This document shows, piece by piece, positions 53,226 to 62,095 of a DNA stretch of 64,000 nt (position 1 is the first letter of the stretch; each line of letters begins with the position of its first letter). The translations under genes and the position numbers were made by a program. The notes beneath the pieces were generated by a model. The model saw only the letters and a program-made list of their open reading frames with translations, had not been told where the DNA came from and did not search any database. The DNA is taken from contig NZ_MODU01000004.1 in assembly GCF_001885075.1 (NCBI RefSeq), forward strand, positions 2,046,001 to 2,110,000, written 5' to 3'. Source of the DNA: Alteromonas sp. V450 (lineage in GTDB: Bacteria; Pseudomonadota; Gammaproteobacteria; Enterobacterales; Alteromonadaceae).

Positions 53226-54740
53226 ATGAACTCAACCACGACACTCACAGCCTTAACACTCTCTATTTGCCTTGCATCACTTTTAGGCTGCGCGGAGCCT
53301 GAAACCTTAACGGCCTCTCCCTCGCCTGTCGAAGAAACACAAGAAGCCAACCTATTAAAGACGGGGCTAGCAGGTCGGATTCGCATTGAAGGGCAACCGG
53401 TTGATTTCCAGTCTTTAGAGCAACGACAGGCACACTACAAAGTGCCAGGGGTGTCTTTGGCATTTATGCGAAATGGACAGGTAGCCTGGACTATGCAAAG
53501 CGGCGTTAAAGATGTAACAACCGAGTTGGCTGTTAACGAAGACACAGTATTCCAAGCAGGCAGTATTTCTAAGCCCGCATTTGCAGCAGTTTTGATGAAA
53601 TATCGCGAAGAGAACCCGCTAGATTTAAACGCAGACGTTAATACTTTACTTACTAGCTGGCAATTACCCAAACACGAATGGACTGGCCAAGAAGCGGTGT
53701 CGTTACGCCGATTATTAAGCCACACGGCGGGTACTACAGTGCATGGCTTCCCTGGTTACGCAGCGGGTGAACCAGTGCCAACTTTGCAACAAGTATTAGA
53801 AGGCACAGCGCCTGCAAACACCAGCGAAGTAGTTGTTGATATTAAGCCGGGCACGCGCATGCGTTATTCCGGTGGTGGCACTACGCTTGCACAACTTACC
53901 TTGCAAGACGTAGCTAACGAACCTTTGCCAACCATGTCGCAACGGCTGTTGTTTAAACCTTTAGGTATGACACGTTCTGGCTTCGAACAACCCATAACGA
54001 CAAACCTATCCAACAATATGGCAACCCCATACGACAGTGACGGTTCGCCAATTAAAGGTGGTGCGCATACCTACGCTACGCTTGCTGCGGCAGGCATGTG
54101 GAGTACACCATCAGATATGTTGAAGTTGGCGAGTAATGTACGCAGTGCATATTTAGGGCAAAAAACGGACTGGATATCGCAAGCTACCGCGCAAGAAATG
54201 TTAACCAACAATACGCCAACCAATGATGCACCCAATGTTGGCATCGGCTTTTTCATCAATATGGATGACAACGGAAAAATTTTAGGCTTTGGCCACGGCG
54301 GCGCAGATGCAGGGTTTATGTCGCAGCTATACATTGAGCTAGATACGGGCAACGGCTACGCCATTATGACAAACGGCAACAACGGCAGGCAGTTAATCAC
54401 TGAGCTAGAAATACGCTTGAAAGAAGCATTAGGCGTTGGCTATTCGGAAGCTGAAGTAAAAAACCTAGTACCAATTAGCCAAAAAGAATTAGACCAGTAC
54501 ATTGGCACCTATACGGTAACAAAGCCAGTTATTGTTGATGTGGTGCTAGAAAAAACAACCAATGGCTTTGTGCTTAACGCATTACCTTATGTTGAAAATG
54601 AAGAATATTTTCATGAGGGTGGCGGCCAATTCTTTGCTAAGAACGGCAGTAGTGTTCGTTTTGAGATGGATAATGAAAATAGGCTGGTTGAGGCGCTTGT
54701 GATGGATGGGAATATTCGGGGTGTTAGGGAAAAAGAATAA
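53226..54740 (+). CDS. Serine beta-lactamase-like hydrolase, lipoprotein
   Basis: A 504-aa protein from MNSTTTLTALTL (seven residues inside a longer ORF). A lipoprotein signal with lipobox LLGC (Cys22) leads into a beta-lactamase/transpeptidase-like domain: catalytic SISKPAF (SxxK), the second-motif YSGGG, and HGGADAGF, the third motif. Residues after about 420 form a C-terminal lipocalin-like strand-rich domain (YIGTYTV..). It is the family of class C-like esterases/peptidases (EstB, Pab87 type) rather than proven antibiotic resistance. It is anchored to the outer or inner membrane facing the periplasm. Confidence 0.88.
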   Translation: MNSTTTLTALTLSICLASLLGCAEPETLTASPSPVEETQEANLLKTGLAGRIRIEGQPVDFQSLEQRQAHYKVPGVSLAFMRNGQVAWTMQSGVKDVTTELAVNEDTVFQAGSISKPAFAAVLMKYREENPLDLNADVNTLLTSWQLPKHEWTGQEAVSLRRLLSHTAGTTVHGFPGYAAGEPVPTLQQVLEGTAPANTSEVVVDIKPGTRMRYSGGGTTLAQLTLQDVANEPLPTMSQRLLFKPLGMTRSGFEQPITTNLSNNMATPYDSDGSPIKGGAHTYATLAAAGMWSTPSDMLKLASNVRSAYLGQKTDWISQATAQEMLTNNTPTNDAPNVGIGFFINMDDNGKILGFGHGGADAGFMSQLYIELDTGNGYAIMTNGNNGRQLITELEIRLKEALGVGYSEAEVKNLVPISQKELDQYIGTYTVTKPVIVDVVLEKTTNGFVLNALPYVENEEYFHEGGGQFFAKNGSSVRFEMDNENRLVEALVMDGNIRGVREKE

Positions 54741-54920
54741 GCACAAAAGATTATCTGAAGCGATGTAAATATTTTGAACATATCTAAATTAGCAATTGCT
54801 ACCTATGCGCTGTTGCAAAAAAAAGACTGATACTTTCATTGAGGTTTGGCGTCATCAGCAATTGTTGCGTCCTGCAATTATTGCGTCAGTTTTTTAAGGA
54901 TTTTTACACAAGGAATATAT

Positions 54921-56084
54921 ATGTATAAGCGTTCAAATAAATACAATATCGTTTTTTCAAGCCTACCTTCAATTCAAACATTAAAAGCATTATTGAGTAG
55001 TACTTCCAAATCGTTGACGTGCACACCTATAAAATGGTTTAGCGCTTTTATGCTTTGTTTCCTCAGTTTTTTTACCTATGCAAATGGCAGTAATAACGCG
55101 CTAATTTGTTCAACAAAGCTGGGCAGTACAATTCCAAGCTGCCCAATTAACAAACAACAACACGCAGAATCTTTCAGCCACGTACCTGAAATTCAAACAA
55201 GTTGCGACAGTGGCGGGTTTGCCTGCCTTGAAGCGCAATATCATGGGACGATAACAGACTACTTCACTTTTTTTGATATTGATGCTGACACCACTGTGAA
55301 ATACGCTATCGAGATAACGCCCAGATTACTTTATGCAGACGATAGCGTTCTGCAGCAAGGGCATAAGAACATTCGCACAGTTACGCCGACACAAGATGAA
55401 GTTGCTGTTACGGAAGGTTTTAATGACGTACTCGTCAAAAAAGAACATATAGATAGAATGCTAACCATGACGCAGCGAGCAGATGGGGCGGTAGTTGATG
55501 AAAACGGCAATACAGATTTCTTTCTTGATAAAATTAAAGAACATTGTCAAACGGCTGTTAATTATCAAAGTACGTTATCCTTTTGCGCCGATTATCTAAA
55601 TCAATCGATAGATCAAGGTGCAGCAGACAATGCGCTGTTTTTCGCCTTCATTGATTCGCTGGAAAAATTGCAAACCGTTGTTAACGTAGTGCTTACTAAC
55701 GCCTTAGATTTATCAAACATAGATAAACTTTCCACATTTAAGGTAAAAATCTTTCTTAAAGATAGTTCTGTGATTGTCTTGGACATTAAAATTGACCAAG
55801 GCGCAGTTGAAATTAGTCTAAATAATAATGCTTCTAGAACCAGCACCGGAAGAACATTCACTCAAGCATTTAGCTTTGGGGTTGCACGTTCCTCGTCATT
55901 AGCCGAGGCCAAAATGATGGGCCAGCTCCCCTCAATGCCAATCTTGTGCAAACCTATTAACTTGAGCGAAGATGAATATCGTGTCGTTACTTCTATAGTC
56001 ATTAGGTTACCGGATGACGGTGAACGCGTGGTAGATATATACGCAAAGGGCACGTTCTTCTATACATACCAAAACTGCGGGTAG
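54921..56084 (+). CDS. Hypothetical exported protein
   Basis: A 387-aa protein from ATG after AAGGAA; the open frame extends upstream to 54846 but without a ribosome site. A hydrophobic segment near residues 42-60 (AFMLCFLSFFTYANG) looks like a late signal anchor. The rest is soluble, with Cys pairs (LICSTK...PSCPIN; TSCDSGGFACLEA; HCQT/SFCAD) indicating a disulfide-rich periplasmic or secreted protein. I recognise no family. It is the last gene before the accessory island. Confidence 0.65.
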   Translation: MYKRSNKYNIVFSSLPSIQTLKALLSSTSKSLTCTPIKWFSAFMLCFLSFFTYANGSNNALICSTKLGSTIPSCPINKQQHAESFSHVPEIQTSCDSGGFACLEAQYHGTITDYFTFFDIDADTTVKYAIEITPRLLYADDSVLQQGHKNIRTVTPTQDEVAVTEGFNDVLVKKEHIDRMLTMTQRADGAVVDENGNTDFFLDKIKEHCQTAVNYQSTLSFCADYLNQSIDQGAADNALFFAFIDSLEKLQTVVNVVLTNALDLSNIDKLSTFKVKIFLKDSSVIVLDIKIDQGAVEISLNNNASRTSTGRTFTQAFSFGVARSSSLAEAKMMGQLPSMPILCKPINLSEDEYRVVTSIVIRLPDDGERVVDIYAKGTFFYTYQNCG

Positions 56085-56851
56085 CATTTGCTAACGTATT
56101 TTGTTTTTCAGTACTGAGGCAGAAATCTTAAGACCAAGGAAGTCTTTTTCTGATGAAAAAGCTAGTTCAAAAGAAATAAAAAAGGCGGGCCTGCTGAAGT
56201 GACCCCCAATAGTTGGACAATCCAATTACTGGGGCACTATTTTTACTTTCAAAGTTTACTAAAGTCTCAAACTTGTTTTTGTTATTTGAAACTTCATTCA
56301 AAAATCACAACCACTGACACGTAACAATAAAGTTTGGGAAAAGCTGTCTATCTAACCCTCAGTTATTGGTGCATTAATTTCAGTTAAAGTTTGGGAGTTC
56401 ATGCATCATAAAAGAACCATAAGGATTAGGCGGTTCATTATAGTTTGGGAGCACATCCGGTTAGTCTGTTCAAGGTTCAGACCTGATTGAACCAATCAAC
56501 TTGATTACAGAACCTCATTTGAATGCACCTCAAAGCCAATAGGAACTCTGCTGTTAAAAATAGTCGCTGTAAGAAAAATAGCGATTTTGCTCAGTAACTT
56601 CCGGTTTGTGCTGATTGTTAGGGTTCTATTGTCGACAGGCGGTTATGTGCCAAAAGCAGCCGTTCAAATATTTGTAATTAAACGGCAGAAAAGTACGTAC
56701 TCCGGTCGTTCAGGAATGTTTGGTGCAATCAGCGCTTAACGGGTCAATAGGTCCAAATTTTCACAACATCGCCTACCTGACTAAAAGTTAAACTTGCTAA
56801 TACTATATGTTGCATTGTTTAATATGATTATGCATACGGAGGCGTGTATAA
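56085..56851. other. 767-bp gene-free region at the island boundary
   Basis: No ORF of note. At about 56201-56222 is GTGACCCCCAATAGTTGGAC, which resembles the terminal sequence of IS3-family elements, suggesting an IS scar. A short sequence AGTTTGGGA occurs three times (about 56330, 56389, 56439). The region may mark the left edge of the accessory island. Confidence 0.4.
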
Positions 56852-57649
56852 ATGGCAAAAGGAAAGCTAATTTGGCATATTGCCTGTGACGAATCTGGTA
56901 TAGATGGGCAGGTATACTACGGTTTTGGTTCCTTGTGGATGAAGTACCAACGTCGCGGCGATTTTGTTCGTATCATCAGAAATCTTAGGGAAAAGTATCG
57001 ATATACAAACGAAATTAAATGGCAACGTGCTCATCAGAAAAATAACATTGATTTTTACAAAGAGCTTGCCGATGTATTTTTCAAACACGCGTGGCTGGCT
57101 TTTCATTGCATAGTTATTAGAAAAGGATTGGTAGATAAATCATTTCATGACGGTGACTACGACCTTGCAATGCGAAAACACTTCACAACTCTTATTTCTT
57201 CAAAAATAAAAGCAGTTAAAAAAGCACATCCTAATCAGTTATCAGAATTTCGAGTCGAAGTCGACCCATTACCGTCGCGATACAATAAGGCTGACGAAGC
57301 GTTTCATACAATCGCTAACAATATCCTAAAACAAGAATTAGGCGGTGATGCTCTGATTCAAACAGTTGTGACTAAAGACTCAAAAGATTCTCAGCAAATA
57401 CAGCTGGCTGACTTTCTGTTGGGAGCAGTTATGAGCGCGTTTCAAGGAAAAGTAACCTCTGATAGAAAGCGAGATATGGCGAATCATATTGCATCATATT
57501 TAGGCTGGGACTCGCTCAAACACGACACTTGGGACTATGAGCGAAAATTTAATATTTGGTATTTTCATGATATCAGGCGAGATCAACGTGAAATTCATAC
57601 GAAGAATGTAGAGCTGAGATATCCGCTCCCTGCAAAATCACTTAAGTGA
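56852..57649 (+). CDS. DUF3800 domain protein
   Basis: A 265-aa protein of the DUF3800 family: HIACDESGIDG near the N-terminus (Asp and Glu of an RNase H-like fold), the central RAHQKNNIDFYKELADVFF helix, and DSKDSQQIQLADFLLGAV near residues 188-206. DUF3800 proteins are often found in mobile and defence-related islands and are suspected nucleases; no activity is proven here. It begins a three-gene unit with the interrupted gene and the DUF5677 gene, with gaps of 14 bp and an overlap, so co-function is likely. Confidence 0.85.
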   Translation: MAKGKLIWHIACDESGIDGQVYYGFGSLWMKYQRRGDFVRIIRNLREKYRYTNEIKWQRAHQKNNIDFYKELADVFFKHAWLAFHCIVIRKGLVDKSFHDGDYDLAMRKHFTTLISSKIKAVKKAHPNQLSEFRVEVDPLPSRYNKADEAFHTIANNILKQELGGDALIQTVVTKDSKDSQQIQLADFLLGAVMSAFQGKVTSDRKRDMANHIASYLGWDSLKHDTWDYERKFNIWYFHDIRRDQREIHTKNVELRYPLPAKSLK

Positions 57650-58059
57650 AGTAGAAAAAAAGAATGAAAAAAAGTAACCACCAAGGAAAGGTGTTAAAAG
57701 ATCATAAAAAAGTGGGCAAAAAGTTCATCCCCCCTTTAATGCAAATCGACAAGATGAGAGAAACATCGTTTGTAAACGACCGGCTTCCGTGCTTAATTTG
57801 GATGTCGTCATTATATCTTCGTCTTGGCGATAGGAATGCAACTAAAGTCATTGTTGATTTTATTGATACTGCGTATAACTGCTTTGAGGGTGAAAAAATT
57901 GCGCCGCTTCAATACATGGGTAGCTATACAACTCTGTCAGATTCAAAAAAGAATGAATTGTATGAGACATTAAGAACGAAACCATATTTCAACGACGTTT
58001 TAAGTAATCTCGAACATCAGTATCTGACTAGTCCTGAAATAGGTTGACACTTATTTCGG

Positions 58060-58878
58060 TTAAAACGCCCGATGTATTTCATCGGGCGTTTTGTATTTAA
58101 GGGCCTGATGTGGCCGCCTACCATTATAGATTGCTATTGACTCTGCAACCATCTTTCTCGCTTCTTCTAAATCTCGTGGCTTATGGAGTAAGTATTCATT
58201 TTTAAGAATACCGTTTATTCGCTCTGCAAGGGCGTTTTGATAGCAGTCGTAGCCATCTGTCATCGAGCACTGTACATCATGTTTTCTATGGAGTTTTTGA
58301 TACTCTTCTGAACAATACTGTATACCTCTGTCTGAGTGATGCACGAGCTTTTCTTTTGTACTTTTTTGTTTAAGCGCTCGAGTAAATGCTTGCTTTACTG
58401 ACTGCGTTCGCATGTTATCGTCAACCTGATAGCCCACAATCTTCCGCGAATAAGCATCTGTAATGAGACTTACATAACTCTCTCCACTTCGCGTCGGTAA
58501 GTACGTGATATCCGCTACCCAAAGCTGATTGGGCTTCTCTGCTTTGAAACCCGCTTTAATGAGATTAGGGTGACGACGGAACCGATGATGGCTGTTGGTT
58601 GTTTTGTGATACGCGCGCTTTGTCGGCACCAATAGCCGCTTTTCTCTCAGTAAATTAAAGAGATGGTCTCTCCCGATATCCATTTTTTCGAGCGCAAGCA
58701 GATACTGTAGTTTCCGAGTGCCGATGCGAGGTTGCATCATTCGCTCCTGACGGACGAACTGAATGACTTGACCTTCAAGCGCTTCGCGCTTGAGTGAGCG
58801 AGCGCAGTATTGGTAGTAAGCCTGACGAGAAATCTTCAGGTAACGACAGGCTTTGGCAACGGACACTCCGCCTATCAC
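58060..58878 (-). CDS. IS3-family transposase OrfB (copy 2)
   Basis: Identical 272-aa product to copy 1, including the DDE residues in WVADITYLP, HHSDRGIQY and LAERINGIL. Confidence 0.95.
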   Translation of the reverse strand: MIGGVSVAKACRYLKISRQAYYQYCARSLKREALEGQVIQFVRQERMMQPRIGTRKLQYLLALEKMDIGRDHLFNLLREKRLLVPTKRAYHKTTNSHHRFRRHPNLIKAGFKAEKPNQLWVADITYLPTRSGESYVSLITDAYSRKIVGYQVDDNMRTQSVKQAFTRALKQKSTKEKLVHHSDRGIQYCSEEYQKLHRKHDVQCSMTDGYDCYQNALAERINGILKNEYLLHKPRDLEEARKMVAESIAIYNGRRPHQALKYKTPDEIHRAF

Positions 58879-59297
58879 TTTTTCTTGGATGACTTTCTTT
58901 TGCGCTTTTTTACAACGCTTACTCCATAGTCACTTTCAAGGACATTTACAACGGCTTCAAAGAAATCAGCTTTCATTTTTGTATCAGCAAGCTCTTTCTC
59001 TAGCGCTTTAATTCGCTGTTCGGGGGTGAGTTCTGCTTTGGGTTTATCCACGACGTGGCCTCGCGTTAGAAACTTCGGTGTTCCATCCGTCCAATCTAAA
59101 CGACCGTGCTTACGAAGCCAAACTAAAACAGTTGAGCAACCTTGTATTCCGTAGTGATCTTGAGCCTGCCTGTAGGTGAACTCGCCTTTTTCAACTTGGT
59201 CTACAACAGCCAATTTAAAAGCGAGGGAATAATCACGTTGAGTTCTTCTGCTATTTGATTTCATTACACTCTCCAAAATAAGTTTGAAAAGTGTCAA
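58875..59297 (-). CDS. IS3-family transposase OrfA (copy 2)
   Basis: Identical 140-aa product to copy 1, with helix-turn-helix and C-terminal helix and a 4-bp overlap with orfB. Confidence 0.93.
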   Translation of the reverse strand: MTLFKLILESVMKSNSRRTQRDYSLAFKLAVVDQVEKGEFTYRQAQDHYGIQGCSTVLVWLRKHGRLDWTDGTPKFLTRGHVVDKPKAELTPEQRIKALEKELADTKMKADFFEAVVNVLESDYGVSVVKKRKRKSSKKK

Positions 59298-59691
59298 CGC
59301 TATTTAGGATGGGTCAATCACTTATTAAAGAGCTATCCATTAGCGTTTCTTTTTTCTGAGCACCAGTATGGTATTGACCGTGAAGATGCCATTGAAATGC
59401 TGAAAGAGGATGTAGAGGCGCTTTTGGATAGACTGTCATCAAAAGCGACCAAAGTTCAGGTTACTGCGGTTTACGCAGAGATAATATCTGGGCGAATGAA
59501 AATTTCTGCTCATATCGACTTGCCTGACTTCAATGCAATATTCAAAGCGCCAGAGTCTGATGATGCAAAGCGTGTTGCAAGTTTTGCTCGCGCTCATATC
59601 AACGGATTTGCAGCAGCTTCTTTTTTGAAAGAAATAGGGGTTCCTGAAAACAATTGGCCAGAGACTTTTTGGAATGAGGCTTTTGATTTAG

Positions 59692-60489
59692 ATGGATGCG
59701 ACAATGGATATTGAAGAATTAGTAAGTGGCTACGTCGATTATCTAGTGGACAGTTTCGATGAAGTTTGGACTAAAGTTAAAATTCCCGCGGATAAACTGG
59801 AGGCATTATCTGCCATTGGTGGTCTTTTATCTCGACAAATTACTCTCTCCATCGAGTTGGCTCAAGCTCCCTCAACATGGAACGGACATTCTGCACCATT
59901 ATTCTTACGCTCTATGACCGATTTATATATCACGCTTGCGTGGATGATGGATGATTTGGAAGAGCGACCCCATAAATACATTATGCATGGTCTGGGTGAA
60001 GCAAAGTTACTTATCGAACACTACAAGCTCCTGTTAGAAAAGGAGGAATATCAAGAAGACAAAGAAGATCTTCAACAAATGATAGAGTTTAGAGAGCATT
60101 GGATTAATTCACAACGCAATGAATTTTTTGTCGAAGTGGATGTTGGAACGTGGTCGAATTTAAATTGTAGGAAAATGGCGCAAGAGGCAGATTGCGAAGA
60201 CCTTTATAATTTTGCTTACACGCCCTTTAGCCAAGTGGCGCATAGCATGTGGCCCCATGTTTCAGTTTACAATATGACTCGTTGCAAAAATCCACTACAT
60301 AAGCACCACTTGATTCCTGCTCTACTAGACGTGCCGCTCGACCCCGACTACTTGTATAGATCCTGCAAATACGTTGACAAGACTTATCGGTTGTTTGAAA
60401 AGCACTTTGAAGTATCAATAAAACTAATGCCGCTCGATTGGTGGAACAACTATTGGGAATCTATTCCAATAGAAGAAGATGTAAAGTAG
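59692..60489 (+). CDS. DUF5677 domain protein
   Basis: A 265-aa helical, soluble protein with the pattern of DUF5677: N-terminal helical bundle with LLSRQITLSIELAQ, the central SAPLFLRSMTDLYITLAWMMDD, and C-terminal PLDWWNNYWE. It overlaps the 3' end of the interrupted gene; an ATG twelve bases in (MDIEEL) is an alternative start. DUF5677 proteins often sit next to DUF3800 or other defence-island genes; the function is unknown. It ends 16 bp before the left direct repeat of the mercury transposon, so it borders the insertion without being disrupted. Confidence 0.8.
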   Translation: MDATMDIEELVSGYVDYLVDSFDEVWTKVKIPADKLEALSAIGGLLSRQITLSIELAQAPSTWNGHSAPLFLRSMTDLYITLAWMMDDLEERPHKYIMHGLGEAKLLIEHYKLLLEKEEYQEDKEDLQQMIEFREHWINSQRNEFFVEVDVGTWSNLNCRKMAQEADCEDLYNFAYTPFSQVAHSMWPHVSVYNMTRCKNPLHKHHLIPALLDVPLDPDYLYRSCKYVDKTYRLFEKHFEVSIKLMPLDWWNNYWESIPIEEDVK

Positions 60490-60505
60490 CGCCTTTGAAG
60501 AAGTC

Positions 60506-60522
60506 CGCTAAACTGGATTAGT
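60506..60522 (+). repeat. 17-bp direct repeat, left flank of the mercury transposon
   Basis: CGCTAAACTGGATTAGT, identical to 63727-63743. It is likely the duplicated target of the element. ISNCY/IS1202-like elements are described as making long duplications, so 17 bp is plausible, but the exact subgroup is from memory. Confidence 0.88.
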
Positions 60523-60689
60523 GTGATTACCAAGGGATTATGTCGGTCTAATTACCGAGCGACTTTGTCGCATTTAAGGTAACAGTTAGTATTATCCACT
60601 TCAATAAATATGCAAATATTTCCTTTGAAGCATGAGTTAATTAGACGTTTTGTATATTATTGAATTAACCAGAATATTAAAGGTAGCCA

Positions 60690-61073
60690 ATGTATACAAT
60701 CAGTAAACTCGCCAAAGAGGCAAATGTTGGTGTAGAGACCGTTCGTTTCTATGAACGCAAAGGCTTACTTGAACAACCCATCAAACCGATACAGGGATAC
60801 AGGCAATATACAGAACAAGCACTTTCAAGACTATTGTTCATAAAGCGTGCACAGTATTTAGGTTTTACATTGGCGGAAATATCATCATTATTAATATTAA
60901 GTGCTAGTAATTGTGAAGATGTTCAGCAACTCGCTGAGCAAAAGCTTGCAGTAATTGAAGATAAGTTAAGAGATTTGCTTAACCTTAAAGACAGCCTTGT
61001 CTCGCTCATTTCAGACTGTAAAACTAATCCAAGTGATAAAGATTGCCCAATCATTCAGTCACTTCAACCGTAA
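60690..61073 (+). CDS. merR: Mercury-responsive regulator MerR
   Basis: A 127-aa MerR: N-terminal winged helix (ISKLAKEANVGVETVRFYERKGLL), long dimerisation helix, and the three Hg(II)-binding Cys of true MerR proteins: one in SNCEDV, then Cys in SDCKTNPSDKDC near residues 110-120. The CPII...Q ending also matches. It binds the operator between itself and merT, bending DNA to activate merT. Unusually it is transcribed in the same direction as its targets, not divergently. Confidence 0.95.
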   Translation: MYTISKLAKEANVGVETVRFYERKGLLEQPIKPIQGYRQYTEQALSRLLFIKRAQYLGFTLAEISSLLILSASNCEDVQQLAEQKLAVIEDKLRDLLNLKDSLVSLISDCKTNPSDKDCPIIQSLQP

Positions 61074-61086
61074 AATGACTCATCAC

Positions 61087-61118
61087 TTGACTCCGTACCC
61101 ATATACGGAGTTTATGCT
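61087..61118 (+). promoter_or_regulatory. mer operator/promoter
   Basis: Perfect dyad ACTCCGTA-CCCATA-TACGGAGT (61090-61111) between a TTGACT -35 (61087-61092) and a TATGCT -10 (about 61113-61118), with a spacer of 19-20 bp. Over-long spacer plus this dyad is the MerR-type signature. Confidence 0.92.
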
Positions 61119-61150
61119 GTGCTTAAAAGAACAGTGTAATAAACGTAAAT

Positions 61151-61495
61151 ATGGCAAAAAGTAGTCAACTATCAATCTTAGGCGGGCTTGCCGCAGCAAT
61201 CGGTGCAAGTGCCTGCTGTGCCGGGCCTCTTGTTTTACTTTTATTGGGTATAAGTGGTTCATGGATTAGTCATTTAACACTCTTAGACCCTTATCGTCCT
61301 ATTTTTATATTCGTGGTTGTAGTTTTATTTGGCTTTGCTGGGTGGAAGATACATCAGCCTGTTGAAAACTGTGCGGATGACGAGGCTTGTGCAGTCCCAA
61401 AGGTAAGAACACGACGAAAAGCAGTATTTTGGTTTACCACACTGTTGGCGTTTGTTTTTGTTACCAGCAACTACTGGATCATATGGGTCGTGTAG
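61151..61495 (+). CDS. merT: Mercuric transport protein MerT
   Basis: A 114-aa inner-membrane protein with three helices. The first helix carries the vicinal Cys pair (GASACCAGP), and the cytosolic loop has a second pair (ENCADDEACAVP). These move Hg(II) from MerP across the membrane. It is under the mer operator 33 bp upstream. Confidence 0.95.
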   Translation: MAKSSQLSILGGLAAAIGASACCAGPLVLLLLGISGSWISHLTLLDPYRPIFIFVVVVLFGFAGWKIHQPVENCADDEACAVPKVRTRRKAVFWFTTLLAFVFVTSNYWIIWVV

Positions 61496-61527
61496 GTGCT
61501 ACCACTTAACTCTAATTGGAGAGAAAA

Positions 61528-61803
61528 ATGAAGAAGTTATTGATTACAACTTTATTGTTGATAAGCAGCACGGCGACGTTTGCAAAAGATGTAACTGTTA
61601 CGTTAGAAGTTCCGTCTATGGATTGTGTAACGTGCCCGATAACAGTAGAAAAAGCACTTGAGCGCGTTAAAGGCGTTAAACAAGTGGAAGTGACATTTGA
61701 AAATAAACTTGCTGTTGTAACATTTGACGATGAGATAACAAATCCTGATGCACTAACAAAGGCTACAAAGAATGCTGGTTATCCTTCATTAGTGAAGTCG
61801 TAA
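61528..61803 (+). CDS. merP: Periplasmic mercury-binding protein MerP
   Basis: A 91-aa protein starting at the ATG after GGAGAG. Signal peptide ends near TATFA (residue 19-20); the mature protein is a heavy-metal-associated domain with the metal site PSMDCVTCPI. It collects Hg(II) in the periplasm and hands it to MerT, 32 bp upstream. Confidence 0.95.
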   Translation: MKKLLITTLLLISSTATFAKDVTVTLEVPSMDCVTCPITVEKALERVKGVKQVEVTFENKLAVVTFDDEITNPDALTKATKNAGYPSLVKS

Positions 61804-61852
61804 GGCCGTCGCTAGTTGAACGATATTGAAACCCTCAGAGGAACACAAAACT

Positions 61853-62065
61853 ATGGCGAAAATAGAATTCTCATCGACGATTACTTGCCCACATTGCGAT
61901 TACAGCCAGCAAGAAGAAATGCCAACCACTGCATGCCAATTTTTTTATGAATGCACTAAATGTAAAACACTGCTAAAGCCTTTGAGCGGCGACTGCTGCG
62001 TTTATTGCTCATATGGAACAGTGAAGTGCCCTCCAATTCAAGAGGGCAACAGTTGTTGTAATTGA
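61853..62065 (+). CDS. GDCCVxC domain-containing (seleno)protein-like mer accessory
   Basis: A 70-aa Cys-rich protein starting after GAGGAAC. It contains CPHC near the N-terminus, CTKC, the family motif GDCCVYC, and CCN at the end: four to six metal or redox Cys pairs. GDCCVxC proteins are found in mer operons; role probably in handling Hg or organomercury. There is no merA in the element. Confidence 0.9.
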   Translation: MAKIEFSSTITCPHCDYSQQEEMPTTACQFFYECTKCKTLLKPLSGDCCVYCSYGTVKCPPIQEGNSCCN

Positions 62066-62095
62066 AAAGTAGTCAGTTAAACAACTGGCTATTTA

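Larger units (their letters stand above)
58025..59316 (-). mobile_element. IS3-family insertion sequence, copy 2
   Basis: A 1292-bp copy apparently identical to the one at 50355, in the same orientation. Flanks carry a 3-bp direct duplication ATC (58022-58024 and 59317-59319). It interrupts the middle gene of the DUF3800-DUF5677 unit. Separate, different duplications at the two copies show two independent insertions. Confidence 0.95.
57664..59714 (+). pseudogene. Hypothetical gene interrupted by IS3-family copy 2
   Basis: Removing the IS (58025-59316) and one copy of the 3-bp duplication ATC joins 57664-58024 to 59320-59714 in frame, giving a 251-codon reading frame. The join reads EHQY|HLLKSYPLAFLFSEHQYG. 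The N-terminus (MKKSNHQGKVLKDHKKVGK) and the MSSLYLRLGDRNATKVIVDF helix are intact in the left part; the right part holds DRLSSKATKVQVTAVYAEII and ends CDNGY. The family is unknown but it lies between DUF3800 and DUF5677 genes and overlaps the latter, so it was the middle gene of one unit. It is now inactive. Confidence 0.9.

Noticed and set aside
56201..56222. Complete IS element at the IS-end-like sequence
   Set aside because: Only one possible end is visible and there is no transposase ORF in the gap; I list it as a possible scar only.
50355..59316. Composite transposon formed by the two IS3-family copies
   Set aside because: The outer flanks carry different 3-bp sequences (CTA left, ATC right) and each copy has its own duplication, so they inserted separately.
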